From positions 19,288,948 to 19,352,947 of the forward strand of contig OW203763.1 in NCBI GenBank assembly GCA_934045905.1: 64,000 nt of DNA, written 5' to 3'. The position numbers and the translations under genes were made by a program. Below are positions 36,206 to 48,990 of the stretch, piece by piece. Origin of the DNA: Leuctra nigra (Eukaryota > Arthropoda > Insecta > Plecoptera > Leuctridae). The stretch's first letter is position 1; every line of letters starts with the position of its first letter. The notes beneath the pieces were generated by a model. That model ran no database searches and had not been told where the DNA came from. It was given only the letters and a program-made list of their open reading frames with translations.

Positions 36206-37556
36206 CTGGGTGCGGACACTAACATTAAACACAATTATTATAAAAATAAAAGTAAACCCGTTGACTTGTAAAAGGAAACTGATGTGGGTATGTGTGATAT
36301 AATTTATTTATCCATGGGATAACGTTAGCAGGGTTCGTTTTCTTTTTACGAAGCACTTAATTCTCATTTGTATAAAACTTCACACATTTTTCTAGTCTGT
36401 ACCTTAAAGGTAGTAGGTCAGAAGTCAATTTCAATTTTCTTGAGGTGAGCTCAAAAACCAGTACCTAGGTAATTCTGCCTTCATCCAATCATATTAGTAA
36501 TGGTGACATGAGTCATTGTGTAAGATTAATACTCAATATAAGTATAACTGTATTTATTGACATCAGTCAAATGGCAATTGAAAGAGCTTTGATTACATTA
36601 CTCCAAAAGTGTGCCATGCAAAATCGAGAAAATGAACGTCCGGCGTTTTACCTCTAAGGTACGGAGTTTGTTATATCTAACCAAGAGTAGTAAAAACATA
36701 AAAAATATATATTATTATACCCTTGATATCTAACCTTATAGTTGGGCCCAAGGGTAGTTGGGCCCTGTCCTGTACGCCACTGCCTGTGGCTATGTTACAT
36801 ATTGTGAAGCTTGCGATTGCCCTGCCAGTTCTAGGGGAATGCTTCGCGTCAGTTTAGGCAATTAACCAACCTCTGGCCCATGCTGCCTCCTTGTATAGAA
36901 TGCTTGAGAATTGATGGTTCAATCTAGAAGGTCTCTATTAATGAGCAGTGAATCAAAGTCCCATCTACCATGCCTTCACTTCGATGAAGCTATAGCCCCC
37001 CCCTGTCGAGGTGGCGTTGGGGGGTGGTTTCAATTATGCACCTCCCCTCAGCTATACAAGGCTACACGTCACTGTACGATACAATACAAGCGTTTCGTTG
37101 ATCAAATAGTTAGATTGTTATAATATATAATGTGATGAATGTAGGTTTCCTTATTTGTAGGTTAGGGTACGTATCACATATTGCGCTATTCAGCGATATA
37201 CGTCTATATATACTTACTCGAAAGAGAAATTTGTCACGTGTATAAATATCTTTGACTGTTGCACGAAACTTTGAAAAAAATATAATTTTCCATGCGACTT
37301 CATATTTTGATACTGCTAATGAGTAGATGTCTTTGCGTTTAGGGATAAAACGTACTACTTGTATCAAGAATTATGTTTGTCTGGATTTAAGTTTATATAT
37401 TATTAATGCCATTGTCAGAACAGAATAAACTCACTATATTTGTCTTCCTTAATTTCTTCAGAATTTGTGTTATAATTACTGTGTTATTAATTATTATCTA
37501 GAAAAGTTGAATGCGAATAATAAAAAGTAATGTATCCGCCGTATAGATCCGTATCG
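36206..37556. other. Intron stretch; two possible hAT ends
   Basis: CCTGTACGCCACTG ending at 36782 and GGCTACACGTCACTG ending at 37074 both read, on the minus strand, like hAT termini (CAGTGGCGTACAGG and CAGTGACGTGTAGC). They have the same orientation, so they are not the two ends of one element. A tandem GTTGGGCCC pair precedes the first. No gene is seen. Confidence 0.45.
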
Positions 37557-37990
37557 GCCTTTAAGGGTCTATTATCATTACTCGTGAACAGCTGGCATTG
37601 ATTGTGACTTTTAGCGCCGTGTGAATACAAGATTCTCTCTCTTCTATAACTTGCGTCACTACCGTGTGTCAGTGTTTGCGAATGCCTCGGCCTTTAAGGG
37701 CCTACTACTGCCGGATGGTGAATGAAAATGTTGTGACGCCACTCACCAGTCTATGGAATGTTTGCGTCGTTTACTAAGCCTTTAAGGGCCTAGAAGCAGC
37801 TGGACACAAAAAATGAAAGTATTGACACTAGGCTGTCGATTGCTTGCGTCGTTAATGTAAGATCGTGTGAGCCTTTAAGGGCCTCCTAACAACCGGAAGT
37901 GCACGCATTGAATGAAAACGACGGTAACCTGTATCTCTCTAACAGCGGGAAGGCTACGCATGGAATGAGAATCTTGTAGCGCCAGGGGAA
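37557..37990. repeat. Degenerate ~90-130-bp tandem array with GCCTTTAAGGG
   Basis: GCCTTTAAGGG occurs at 37557, 37690, 37778 and 37871, each time followed by a similar series: CTA or CCTA, a GCTGG/CCGG block, an AATGAAAA-like block and TTGCGTCGTT or similar. Spacing is 133, 88 and 93 bp. The units are well diverged, suggesting an old array or conserved motif cluster. Confidence 0.75.
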
Positions 37991-38249
37991 CGCAGATCCT
38001 CTCTCCAGACGGCGAGGTCCAGCAAGTCCACCACCCCCACGCACGTCATTGTCAACACGTATCTGCCTATCCCCGGAGCATGTTATTTGTTCAACGGCTC
38101 ACTATACAACGTATGCGGCCGCGCGCAATATTGCCTCGGATAGATCTTTGTTGAATTTACGTAAGAATAATATTGGAGCGGCTTAAATGTCTAGCTCCTG
38201 TCAACATTAGATGTCATAGGCGACGTTATCAGCTTTGGTAGGCGCTTTG

Positions 38250-38372
38250 AGGGTTAGTGCATGGACATATCGAGATAGCACTGCTTTTGTATTATATACT
38301 TCTGTAGTCCCGGGTTTGATCGCTGCCATATTTGCTCGTCCTGGCTGAGGTTCCTGCATACAGTATCATTCA
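38250..38372 (+). mobile_element. Diverged tRNA-derived SINE head
   Basis: GTCCCGGGTTTGATCGC contains a degenerate B box and is followed by TGCTCGTCCTGGCTGAGG, the block that follows the B box in the other SINE copies. The A-box region (about 38257-38275, GGTTAGTGCATGG) is weak. The SINE body is not found downstream, where a MITE begins at 38407. Confidence 0.6.
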
Positions 38373-38406
38373 TTGGGGATAATGGTTATGTCTAGGGCTT
38401 TAGGTA

Positions 38407-38618
38407 GAGTCCATTCACTGTAAGAATGATCAACCTTGAAACATAAAGTTAAGCATTTTATTTGATTGTCATCCAGCATTCTATTGGAAACAACTTATTC
38501 ACATTATAATTATCATTACAGATATTATACAGTCATTAAAATCGTATTCAAAATTGAACTAAATATCTATGGCTTGACAGTAGATTTCAAGGTTGCCATT
38601 CTTATAGTGAATGGAGTT
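38407..38618. mobile_element. Tc1/mariner-like MITE, 212 bp
   Basis: Inverted repeats of about 34 bp bound this piece. The left end begins GAGTCCATTCACTGTAAG and the complement of the right end begins AACTCCATTCACTATAAG. Both continue to a shared AACCTTGAAA. It is flanked by TA on each side (38405-38406 and 38619-38620), the target duplication of Tc1/mariner elements. No coding sequence lies between the ends. The interior is AT-rich. Confidence 0.82.
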
Positions 38619-41600
38619 TAGTGTCTGTTATGGTCCATTGAAAAACTTATTTGTATTAGTTTCACTTCTATTTGCGCAATGTTCATCAGCTATATATTTT
38701 AAATATAATTTTATAATTCCTTTCTAGGGTGAGGAACTAAATCGGGGGTTCACCCGATTAAAAAATGATGCGTTTGACAACTAAAATGTCCTAAAGATGA
38801 GTTATTTTCCCCAGAAACGGAGACTTTTGTGTGTATTATATTTCCCTTCTTTCGTCAAACCAATTCGCAAAACCAAATTTCGCTCTAGTTTTGTGTATTT
38901 CTTGACGTATTGTGTGTATTGAATGCATGGAGTTTCTCGACTACGTTCAGTTTGTCTGCTTCTCAAGTCCTTGAGTGTGTGATTGCCGTGGAAATGTGCT
39001 GGCACAGCGCTCTAGGTATTCATGGGAGCCGTTTGGTGGGAGGGCGGCCGCCTTGTTTTATTATTTCGAGCCATTAGTGAATTTCTTTGTCGTGATTTGC
39101 CCGCTGTTTGCTCAATGCTCTTTGCTGCTTGCTTGTCTGTTCTTATAGATGCCGTGGGTTCCATTTCCTTTTTCGCGTCTTCTCCAGTTTCGCAGTCTTC
39201 GCATTGGTAGCTTTCCGGCCACCCTTTTTTATGTACTTGTCCAACGAATGACTTCTCAAGAATAGTAAATATTGATTTGTGTTTGCTGTGAGCTTACCTT
39301 TCGTACTTGGATATCTTGACGATGGCTTCTGTCTTTGAGCTGGTTTCATCTAGGTTTCATTTGCTCGCGCTGTTTGGCGGAGTGTATGGTTTCACTTGTG
39401 GTCTCGCTCTGGTTTCACTCCTGTTATTTTCTCACTGGTTTCGCGGAGGGTGAAATTAAACAATTCTTCACCAGAGAGGGTCTTTCTGTTTCTGCAGTTA
39501 AACACGTGAAAGGTTTTAAAAAGCATCTTTTACTCAAACTTAATCGCGCTTTCGTGCAATCAGCAGCGTAGAACTGGAAGCTTTTCTCAAAGTTTACTGT
39601 ATGACTCTAAAGGAAATGTTATTTTCCGTGCTTGTCATATAAAAAAGATATTATTTTTGCTATGAAGTGACATATGGTACGCCGATTCCGCCCCCTGTTC
39701 TGCGACTGTTGTTTTATGCACGCCCACTACGACTCCAAATCGTGGGCTAAAGTGACCAAGTGTTCACAGAAGTTCAGTTTACTGTAAGTCATATTAGGTC
39801 ATCATTGATAGCAAGTGTGAATAGTTCTCGGAAGACATGGATTGCAATGTTTTATTTGAACGTCATACTTAATTTTATATGATTCATTTTCAAGTATATG
39901 ATTAATTTGATTAAAAATTGTATCTGATATTTTTATTTAAATCTATTCTTGGAATTTAGCTTGGATTTATATTGATTTAAATCAACAAAGAAAGCGGTAT
40001 GGAGGAAGAAATGTTTTTGAAACTCCAGTAATTCTCACACCATGGACTTGGCGTGACTGCTTTTTTATTTACGTTTTCAATTTCGTACAAATTAAAAGAA
40101 ATAAGATATTGTTTTCGGCTCTACAATACGTCATTTTGCCTTTATAGATTGTGGGTTGGCCCTGGTGCGTGGGCTAAATGCTTGCTAAATTGTGAAAAAA
40201 CTGGTTATTTTGATTTCAATCAATGCTTTTTTTTATTCAGTGAAAAATATTAGCAATAATGATTTACTTTCAAGTTTGTTTCTTTTCTTCTCCGCCTTCA
40301 TCTTTTGTGCCTCGTGTGCCTCTTCCAAGCTTTAATTTTATATATATTTTTTTAATTTTCTTTTGATGGTTGACCTTTTGAAATTTGGAGGCTACTTTTA
40401 TGCAGAATTAAAAGTATAAAGTAATTAAAGTAATTAAAACTATATATCAAATGTAACGCCTTGCTTCAGTAACTGGACGATACAAGTGTTTAGCAAACTT
40501 TATCTTATTTTTTTTCTAAATGTGTACAAGATGTTTGCCTAAACATTACACACTTTATGTCAATGGAGACTAATTGCCGATTAGTTTTATAGTTTGTGAA
40601 TTGAAATGGGTATCGATTCTCATTTTTCCTCCGCTTACTGAAATGCGTTACGAAATAAATGCAAAAATGGAACTTAAAAATGTCTCGAAAAATGTCAAAA
40701 CTCCCCTCGGTAGGACTAGGAGGCGGGAGGTTTTGCAAAACTCTACATAGAACATAGTACAATATTAGAACAGGAAGTTTTTATTGTACTAGTTGGCTGT
40801 GACTTGTTGCTAATTTCCAACTTGAAGAGATCTAATTACATTTTCGAGTCCAACCAAGTCTAGTTAATTGCATTCGCGCGAATAGAGCCCTTTCCTTTCA
40901 TCAAAGACGCAATTTAATTTCCAAGCTGAAAAACACCAGTTAATTACCTACCGATCTCGAGAAGATGGTAAATCGCAGCTAATGATGGCTCCATTACAGT
41001 TGTGTTGGTTTTTGTATTGTATTTCATGTTTTTTCATCTTAAACATAGCTGTGTTTTGATACCTATTCCCGTTTGTAAATAAACGTCAAACAATTGTGTT
41101 TTGGTTGAAAAAACAATAAAAGCAATATTGTGTTTGAGGAAAGCTGGAAGGGGGAAGGGTAGATGTATTTACATGGAAGACAAACCATAATGTGATATAA
41201 CCAAATGAAATGAGAATATATAAGAAATTATTGCGTCATTCATGCATTTGCATTATTGCATGATGCTTTGTACAATGCAGTATAAAATAATGTATAACAT
41301 GATTATGATTATAATCTATTGCTGTGGTGATCGTATTTATAGATGACATGAAGTACTTGACAACTCGGCCAATAAATCAATAATAATTATTACATTTATT
41401 AATGAATTAAACACAGAGGAGAGCCGTGATTCTGCTGTATCATTTCAAGTGAATCTCCTCGTTGATGCGAGCGTCTTTCAGGTTTCTTTCTCGCCGTAAC
41501 GACAGTGGTTTTTGTTGTTATCATGTTGGTTTTGCGGAGGAAACTGTAAATATCTGCAGGAAGCGTGAAGCAGGGGAAGAAGGGGAGGAAGGTGGTGGTG

Positions 41601-44600
41601 AGCCAGCGGGAAAAACGTTCATTAATACGACCATTGCGAGGAAAGAACCAACTCCAAATGCACTGAAATTCAACGTTTTCAAAGACGGGGAGATAATTTC
41701 ACCGCTATATGCGTGACACTCTGGATTGTGGTTTAAAGAGCAATGTGGCGACTAATGACACCTCATTTTTAGTTGTTATGGTACGTCTTGGGGTTCCTCT
41801 TCCGTTCGATGTTCTAATCTTCGATATGTTGAAATATTTCGAGTTACAAAACATTTATTATAAATACCGCACTATATTTCACACCAAATTGTATGAAATC
41901 ATTGTTATAATTATTATTTTTTTCTAGTTGAATCATTTGAACAAACTTATTTATTCCCGTCTTACATTTTTGGTGTCCGTTTTGAAAATAGCACTGCCTT
42001 TTCTTGGTTGTTGTGAAACAGTAGACGAATACTGTTGATAGATGAATTAGCGGGGAATCGCTTTGCATTTTCTGTTCCTACATTTGTTTTATCTTGTTTT
42101 TAGCTTTTCTTCTCTAATTTCATGGATATTCCTCTTGGGAAAGTAACGTGAGATTGTGGGTATAAAATATGTTTGACTTTTGTAAAATGTAGTTGTTATT
42201 TGTTATACTGACTGATGAATTTGTTGGGAGTTTCTACTTTTCTAGGAATCTCTTTCGCTAGTGAGTCGAATGTGGCAGGCCGGTAGGACCAACTACTGGT
42301 TAAGTCCTGATTAAAGCTTTCCGAGCTTTTCGCCATAAAGTTCGTGAGTAACAGTAAAGTTGTCAAACTAAAAGTAGTTTGCTTCTACACCAAACATCGA
42401 TAAAAGACAGAATTACATTTGGAAAAGAGCAACACGGGTTGATTTTTATATGTAATTCGTGAATCTCACATTTTCAAGAGCGTTTTGTTAACATTGACTC
42501 GAGACGTTTCAAAAATATTCATCGTCATTTATTATTAGTTTTCTTCTAAGTATTGATGCACTTTACGAATCGATCGATTTGAAGTGAACGAATCCCAAAT
42601 CTTTTTGTGTCTCACGGGGACATAACTTAATTCCCATTCGAAATAAGTAATGAGTTAAAGAAACCGTCGGCAATGTGTGTTCGGTTTGGACGGAGGCAGG
42701 TGAATGTAGCCGGAGAAGCAACCGTATAGTTTGCCAGTAGCAGGTTCGCAGGGCCTCCCAAGAGCATTGGCGATAAAAACACGATCTAATGGTATTTGTC
42801 TTTCGTAGAGTGTAGATTCCAAAATCAACGTCGCAACTTGTGGTTTCCAGACTTCCATTCCGATCATGATTGTCATGAATATTTGATGGCCACTAGTGTC
42901 TTCCATATCCATTACATTACAGTGACGTGCCATTTCTTCATCATCGAATGAAGCATGCAGAAACTCCTCTCATCTTTATATATGCATTTGTAGATCACGC
43001 ACTACTCACTAGAGCACTTAACTGGGGGAAAATGCTGGGATAGTTACATATTAATGGCTATCCTTTCCAACTGACTTGCAGAGTAAAGTCGGAAGTCAGA
43101 CTTGCTCAAAGATGAAATAGTCACAATAGAAAACATGAGAAATTACTTCAAGCTGAAATTTTTAAATCTAATCTCATGCTTTAGACAAACATTTCGGGAA
43201 GCTGCAAACTAACTTAAAAATTATGTAAACCATTCTTACAGTCACGTGTATCAGTCGCTTTTTTAATTATACATTTATTTAAATCTATTTTTAACATTAA
43301 AATATGAATTTATCGATTTAAATCGACAAAAAGCGTCGGTTGAGGACGAAACATATTTGAAACACTTGTTACTGACACATTGGACTTTTTGACACCTTTA
43401 ATTTCGTCAACATCTAATTGAATTTATCTCGTGTTCGCCCCGACAATGCGGAATTGCGTGGCGTGGTCGTGTGAACTGGTGGACTAGACCTTAAATTGGA
43501 CTAAATTCGTTATAAATTCTTAACATCTCCCGAAATTGTAAATGTTATTTACAAAATGAATTTTAAATCTGATTCAACCAATAATGTCGATCAAACATTA
43601 TACCGTGGTCGGTTAGCAACGAGATACGATCCAGAGTCTTTTCGAATTCAGCAGCTAAATTCATATACCCTATAGAGCGGAAAGAAATGATTCCTCAAAT
43701 ACATAATTCAGTTTTCACTTGCAACTTTGTCCCTTCTGGCCCTGCGGTCGAATCGGCAAGCCCGACTCGGTTCAAACCATGTTTACCGAGCCTGTGGTCG
43801 CAGTATATTTTCAACATCGACGACGACATTAAAGAGAAAGATGTCCACGGTGGAACGATATTGTAGCTCACGATAAGACGCTGATGGCAAACGCTTTGCT
43901 GCAACTCATTCGGGAGACCCGAGCTCGATTCCATCGGTTCACTCGTTGGTTTTGTGCTAAAATGTTAAAGATAAAATAAAGAAAATGTTCACCCTAACCT
44001 GAAGATTAGAAGTGTCCCGATCCTGAAGCTAATTTTCTCGAATTTTCGTTGCATGCATAAGGAAACATGTAATCTACTATCAATTTACAAATTGACTTAG
44101 TCAACATATTATATTGACGTATTCTCTTTCAATACGACTGGTGTCGTGATTGTACAATAGTTTTGAAATGAACTCCCGGCCTTCTGCTTGTAATATACTT
44201 TGAATAACGTCAACTGGAGATGATAATGAGTGAAAACAATATTAAACTTCCAGAATTTCGTTTAAAAGTCGTTTTAAAATAATATTTGAAAAGTGTGGTT
44301 CAACAACTCTTCATCACATCGACCCATGTAAATTAAAACTTTCGACATACGGGCAAATGATGGGATGGTTCTCCGACCGATTATGCCATCACCGACTGCT
44401 TTCCACTTCCATCAGTCTCCTTTTTCATCATCCTAAATTGATCCCCATGCACTGTGTTTTCTCACTAGAAATCAATTTTCTGTCACATTTCTGTTTTTCT
44501 TCACTGTAATCCCCTGTCGTGTGGACCAATCATGTAATGCTTGTGAGGAAGACAATGCCAGGCGACGTCTAAGAGCGATTGCATGTCACCATCTCGTGGC

Positions 44601-47600
44601 AACAGAAAAGATAACAAATTAGATACTAAATGGAAACGCCTACTTGGTTGTAATGAAATGGTTGTCGATGTGTACCGGTTTTCATTCGGTTTCAAGTCCT
44701 TCGAAGCATAAATTACTTGTTGTTATCAAAACGCATGAATATTTTTTTTATCGACAATTTAATAAAATTGTGATGTGATGAAATGAAATGAATGGGAGAA
44801 TGAAAATTCTCCCACATTCATACTTTGACACCAATACGTATGACTAAGTAATTGATATTAAAAACGGAAGGTTATAATTTGCATGAAATGTTATCATATT
44901 TATTACATGAAATATGCGTTGCCTGAAATGGGGAAACATAAGAGATCATAGATCAATCATTGAATTCTTCCAGAAATCAATGGAATCTTACATTTTTTTT
45001 TTTTTACTGAAATCACTATACGAGAACAACAACTACCCCTGTTGATGTCTGGAAACTGCAAATAGAAAAACACTTTTTGTGTCCGTGAGTGTAGAAGGTA
45101 TAATTTTCATTTATTAATACGACTTTGACAATCAAATATTTCATATGATTGCCTGCATTAATTTGTCGGTTTAATGTGTGCATAATGAATTTCAGAATAT
45201 TCAGCCGCTGCTACTGGTGATGGAAAATATGAGCTTCATGCCGACAATCGCACCGAGATTATTATAATGTGGCAGGCCAAACAGCATCCACTGTCCACAA
45301 ACTGATACCAATAATGCCAATCAATTGTTCGCTGTCACATATCATCTGGTTATTAATTATTGTCAACTGTGTCCAATGGCGGATTCACTCCCTTGTGAAG
45401 GGGGAGGGGGATGAACTTTTGAACTCAAGTCACCGGAGACACGGTTTTCGAAAGTGACGATAGTTTAAAAAATGTATATACCGATCTGCTATTTTCAACT
45501 CGTCGCCCGTGCGTTACACAAGGTATTTCCCATCTTAAAAAAACCCATTTAAGCCCATCTCTCGAGGCCTGTAAATTTAGTTTCGCTTCTGTTCTTGAGT
45601 CTGTTGCAAGTTTTGTTTTAGTTCAACGTAGAAACAATCCACTCTTCCTATTTGGGAAGAAACCAATCAATTGACAGTATAAGCCAACAGACTCATTGGA
45701 AAGTAGGGTAGTGGTAGTCTTGACGGTGGTTTAGTACACGAAACTTTTAACAAGTTTAGCGGGGGCCGCGTTTCATCTGCAGACGGCTTCTGGAAAGTAC
45801 AAGGTTTAGATAATCCCAGATGGTTCCACACCGGCTGTTTTTTTCTTCTTACCGAAACGTGCGAAAAAGTTTTTTCTCCCTCTCCCGTTAGCTACTGTGA
45901 ATTTGGACGAGTTTCAAACCAAACATCGTGACGGCTTTTCTGGATCACGGAAACTTGTCGTTTTTCATAGAGCTTTCCGTTTATGAAAGAAAGTGTCAGT
46001 GGATTGACTCGAATCACTTAATTGCGATTTCTTTACTTAGCGCGTCTTTTGAAGATGCCCGCAAAAAATAACGCTGGAAAAATATCCGTAGGATAAATAT
46101 CTCGGGGTATAAACTATGTGATCTGCATATCACACGAAGATAATTTATTTGTAGAATATCTGCAGAATGTGTTTAAAGATTAGTTCTATTTTTAAATATT
46201 CAATCATAATTATATACTTTTTTAGAAATCAACAATTTACGAGCTTTCAAAGATTTTTGGTCCTCGAGAAAACTGAAAGGGGAAAATACACAATATTAAA
46301 ATTCGTTGAAGAGTCTGCAGTCAGCTTGCTCTTCATTGCCTATGCTATATGCTATATAACATGATGTTCATCGGCCGTGGTTGTGTGTGTTGTTTTAAAT
46401 ATAAATCGGGTCATATTTGCGCAGGGGATGTCTTCCGATGAAAATTTGCTTCATATCAATGTTTTTCCGAAATAATATACGGAGCATACTTTATTCTGTG
46501 GATATTTTATTCCCATGGATATTTTATTCTCCAGCACATTTCATGGATACATTTTCTGTTATTTTTGTCTATATTTTCTCCCAATTCTACCTAGTTTCTG
46601 TTAGTCGGTATAATGTTATACTCATGAAAAATATTAATTTAGTTACCTACATCGTTTTTTGTAACTTTGAAATGCAAATTGTTTTAGTAATACTAATTTC
46701 ATACGAAAGAGACACATTTACATAATAAACATATAAAAATAATAATAAATATTCGGTAATAAAAGACAAAATCGTTTCGTTTATAATATAATAATTAAAA
46801 GGGATCATACACAGCGAAATAGTCCATTAGGTAAAGTTGTGTGCTTTTCCTTCTCTGTTGTATGCTAAACAAAAGGCTTCTGCACGCTATCACAATTCTA
46901 TCACGTTACCGGCCAAGAGAATAATTACACTTGATTCGTTGGAAATTCAAGTTCCGGGTGATAAAAATAAAGTCATTCCTCCGGAGATAATCCCAAATAT
47001 TCATTCCCAACCCTCTCTCCTTCCCGCACTCTTTCTCTCTCAGTCTCGCTTTCTCTTGCTTTTTTATCGTGATATATGTAAATCTATGCGCGCCTTCCCT
47101 GGTCTCTGTTTTATTTCGCTCTTCTCTGTTGATCAAGTGAAGATATCTTCATTACTAACAGTTAGCCGACTAACTGAGCAAACGCTGAGCCGTGGTCCTG
47201 GGCTCCAACCCTGGACCATCTCAAACTACTGGAAAACGTTCTGGGAAGGAAATGACAACGTTATTTCAGCTTGGCACGTGTGGTGGTGGAATTGAAAACA
47301 ATTCTCATGTCTCCTGTGAAAAGACTGTTAATTCTTTAGGTGTATGAGTTTATAGAATGTAAATTTAAATCGATGGATGCTAAGTGCCTTAAAATTTGTT
47401 TATAATTATTTATTATTTATAATTATTTATTTATAATTTACAAACTATTCTCCTCTCAAGATAAATCCATTTTTTACAAAAATAATTTATTTGCTGAAAT
47501 TTTTATGGAGGAACTACGCATAGAAAGAGATATTTTGCAAACATCATAATTTCAAGTTGAAAAAGGTTCGCGTGCTTCTGACAAAAAAGCTCGCAGTATT

Positions 47601-48950
47601 TGAGAACTATATACCGCTCACTTTTTGTCTGTAAGATCTTAATTACATTTCTGTACTGTCACTTTGGCATGCCCTGCAATATTCTCTACCCGCTTCAGCT
47701 GCAATGCGAACCATAATTCTCTCTGTCATTTAATAAGTAACTTGATCGCTCCTTATGCTTACTGACACACGATATTACCATTATTACCATGTGCCAGTGA
47801 CCTGCGATCTCGGCTACTTAGTACTTACAGCTTGTCTTTTAATGGTATTGCGTCAACGTCTATTGTCAGAGAACAATGAACAGACTTCAGTGTCTGAGTA
47901 CCATGTTCTTGAGAGAGGTGCGATACTTGCAATCGATCCCTGCTTTTTCCAACACTCTAAGAAACTAAGTAAAAACTCGATTTTTAAATCATGAAGATGT
48001 AACAAGAGTGAATACAACTTGGATATATTCAAATTTTTACTTAGAGAAGTTTCTTTACCGAGTACGAAAATGTGTGAACCATTCGAGAGCGATTTTCTAA
48101 ATGGCTTTGAAATGGAAGTTTGTCGTTTGTAGGAACATTTTAGAAGCATTTTGGGACGCATTGCGTATAGCGTGTAAGATAAAAGAGTTTTATATTTTCT
48201 TGAAATGCAAATAAATGATTGATTTTAAGGTTAGCACAGGAAACGTGCGTTATGTAAGCTTGTTCCTAGAGCTCATAGTCATTCATTACATTCTATACTA
48301 GGATAATTTATTCGAATATTGTTATAATTTCGATTAGTTTGATTTATTGAGAACTTCTACGCTCGGTTTTCTAAACGTCTGTGTCTCAAATTCAATAATC
48401 AATTAGGGTATTTATGGAAAGAAAGTGAAATGGAACATGGACAATATGTGAGTTAAAGGAAATATGTTTAGTTTTGTAAGACTATTTTCACATTTGTCGC
48501 CTTCTTATTTTCCAGTCATAGAGTTTGCCATTTGTAACTTTGAAAGTCCAGCTAGTGGTTGAAAGAAACTTTTTGGAATTGTCTAAGGAAGTGCAACGAA
48601 TTGGAATGATAAAATACAGTATATCTTTATGAGGACGATGATGAAATATTGCCGGGGTTAAAATTTTCTAGTGATATGTCAGGGACCCCAGTTGAAATCC
48701 GTGACGGGGTCAAAATACCCCCCACTTTGGTTAATACCCGAGTCTTTTTGTCGAGATTTCAATGGGTAACTCTTGGCTCCGTTTCCTTTGCAATGCCGAC
48801 ACGTAGCGACGAACCCAACGTTATTTATTTATTTCGGAAAAATGGGAAATACAATAACCCCTGGGTCTTCTCTTTTATTATTTTTTTTTCATAGGAAGTC
48901 CTCGCATGACGCATCCCGGAGCATCCTGTACACCTCTCTACAGGACTCCA
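38619..48950. other. Long intron stretch without a recognised gene
   Basis: Ten kilobases of AT-rich sequence without a gene that I can support. TGGTTTCA recurs several times at 39335-39440. A possible hAT end, CAATGGCGGATTCAC, occurs at 45374, followed by GGGGGAGGGGG. Open frames such as 42655-42933 (minus), 46417-46725 and 46837-47295 (plus) have no family features. Confidence 0.45.
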
Positions 48951-48990
48951 CGCTGGCGCCTGGAGCCTGGAGCGTGGAGCCTGGAGCCAT
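48951..48990. repeat. Short 7-bp tandem repeat (GCCTGGA)
   Basis: About four to five copies of GCCTGGA with small changes (GCGTGGA) in a row. It lies in a less AT-rich patch at 48900-49050. Confidence 0.75.

Noticed and set aside
46837..47295. 152-codon plus-strand frame as a gene
   Set aside because: No recognisable domain, irregular composition, overlapped by a minus-strand frame, and lies within the EXT1 intron without splice or promoter support.
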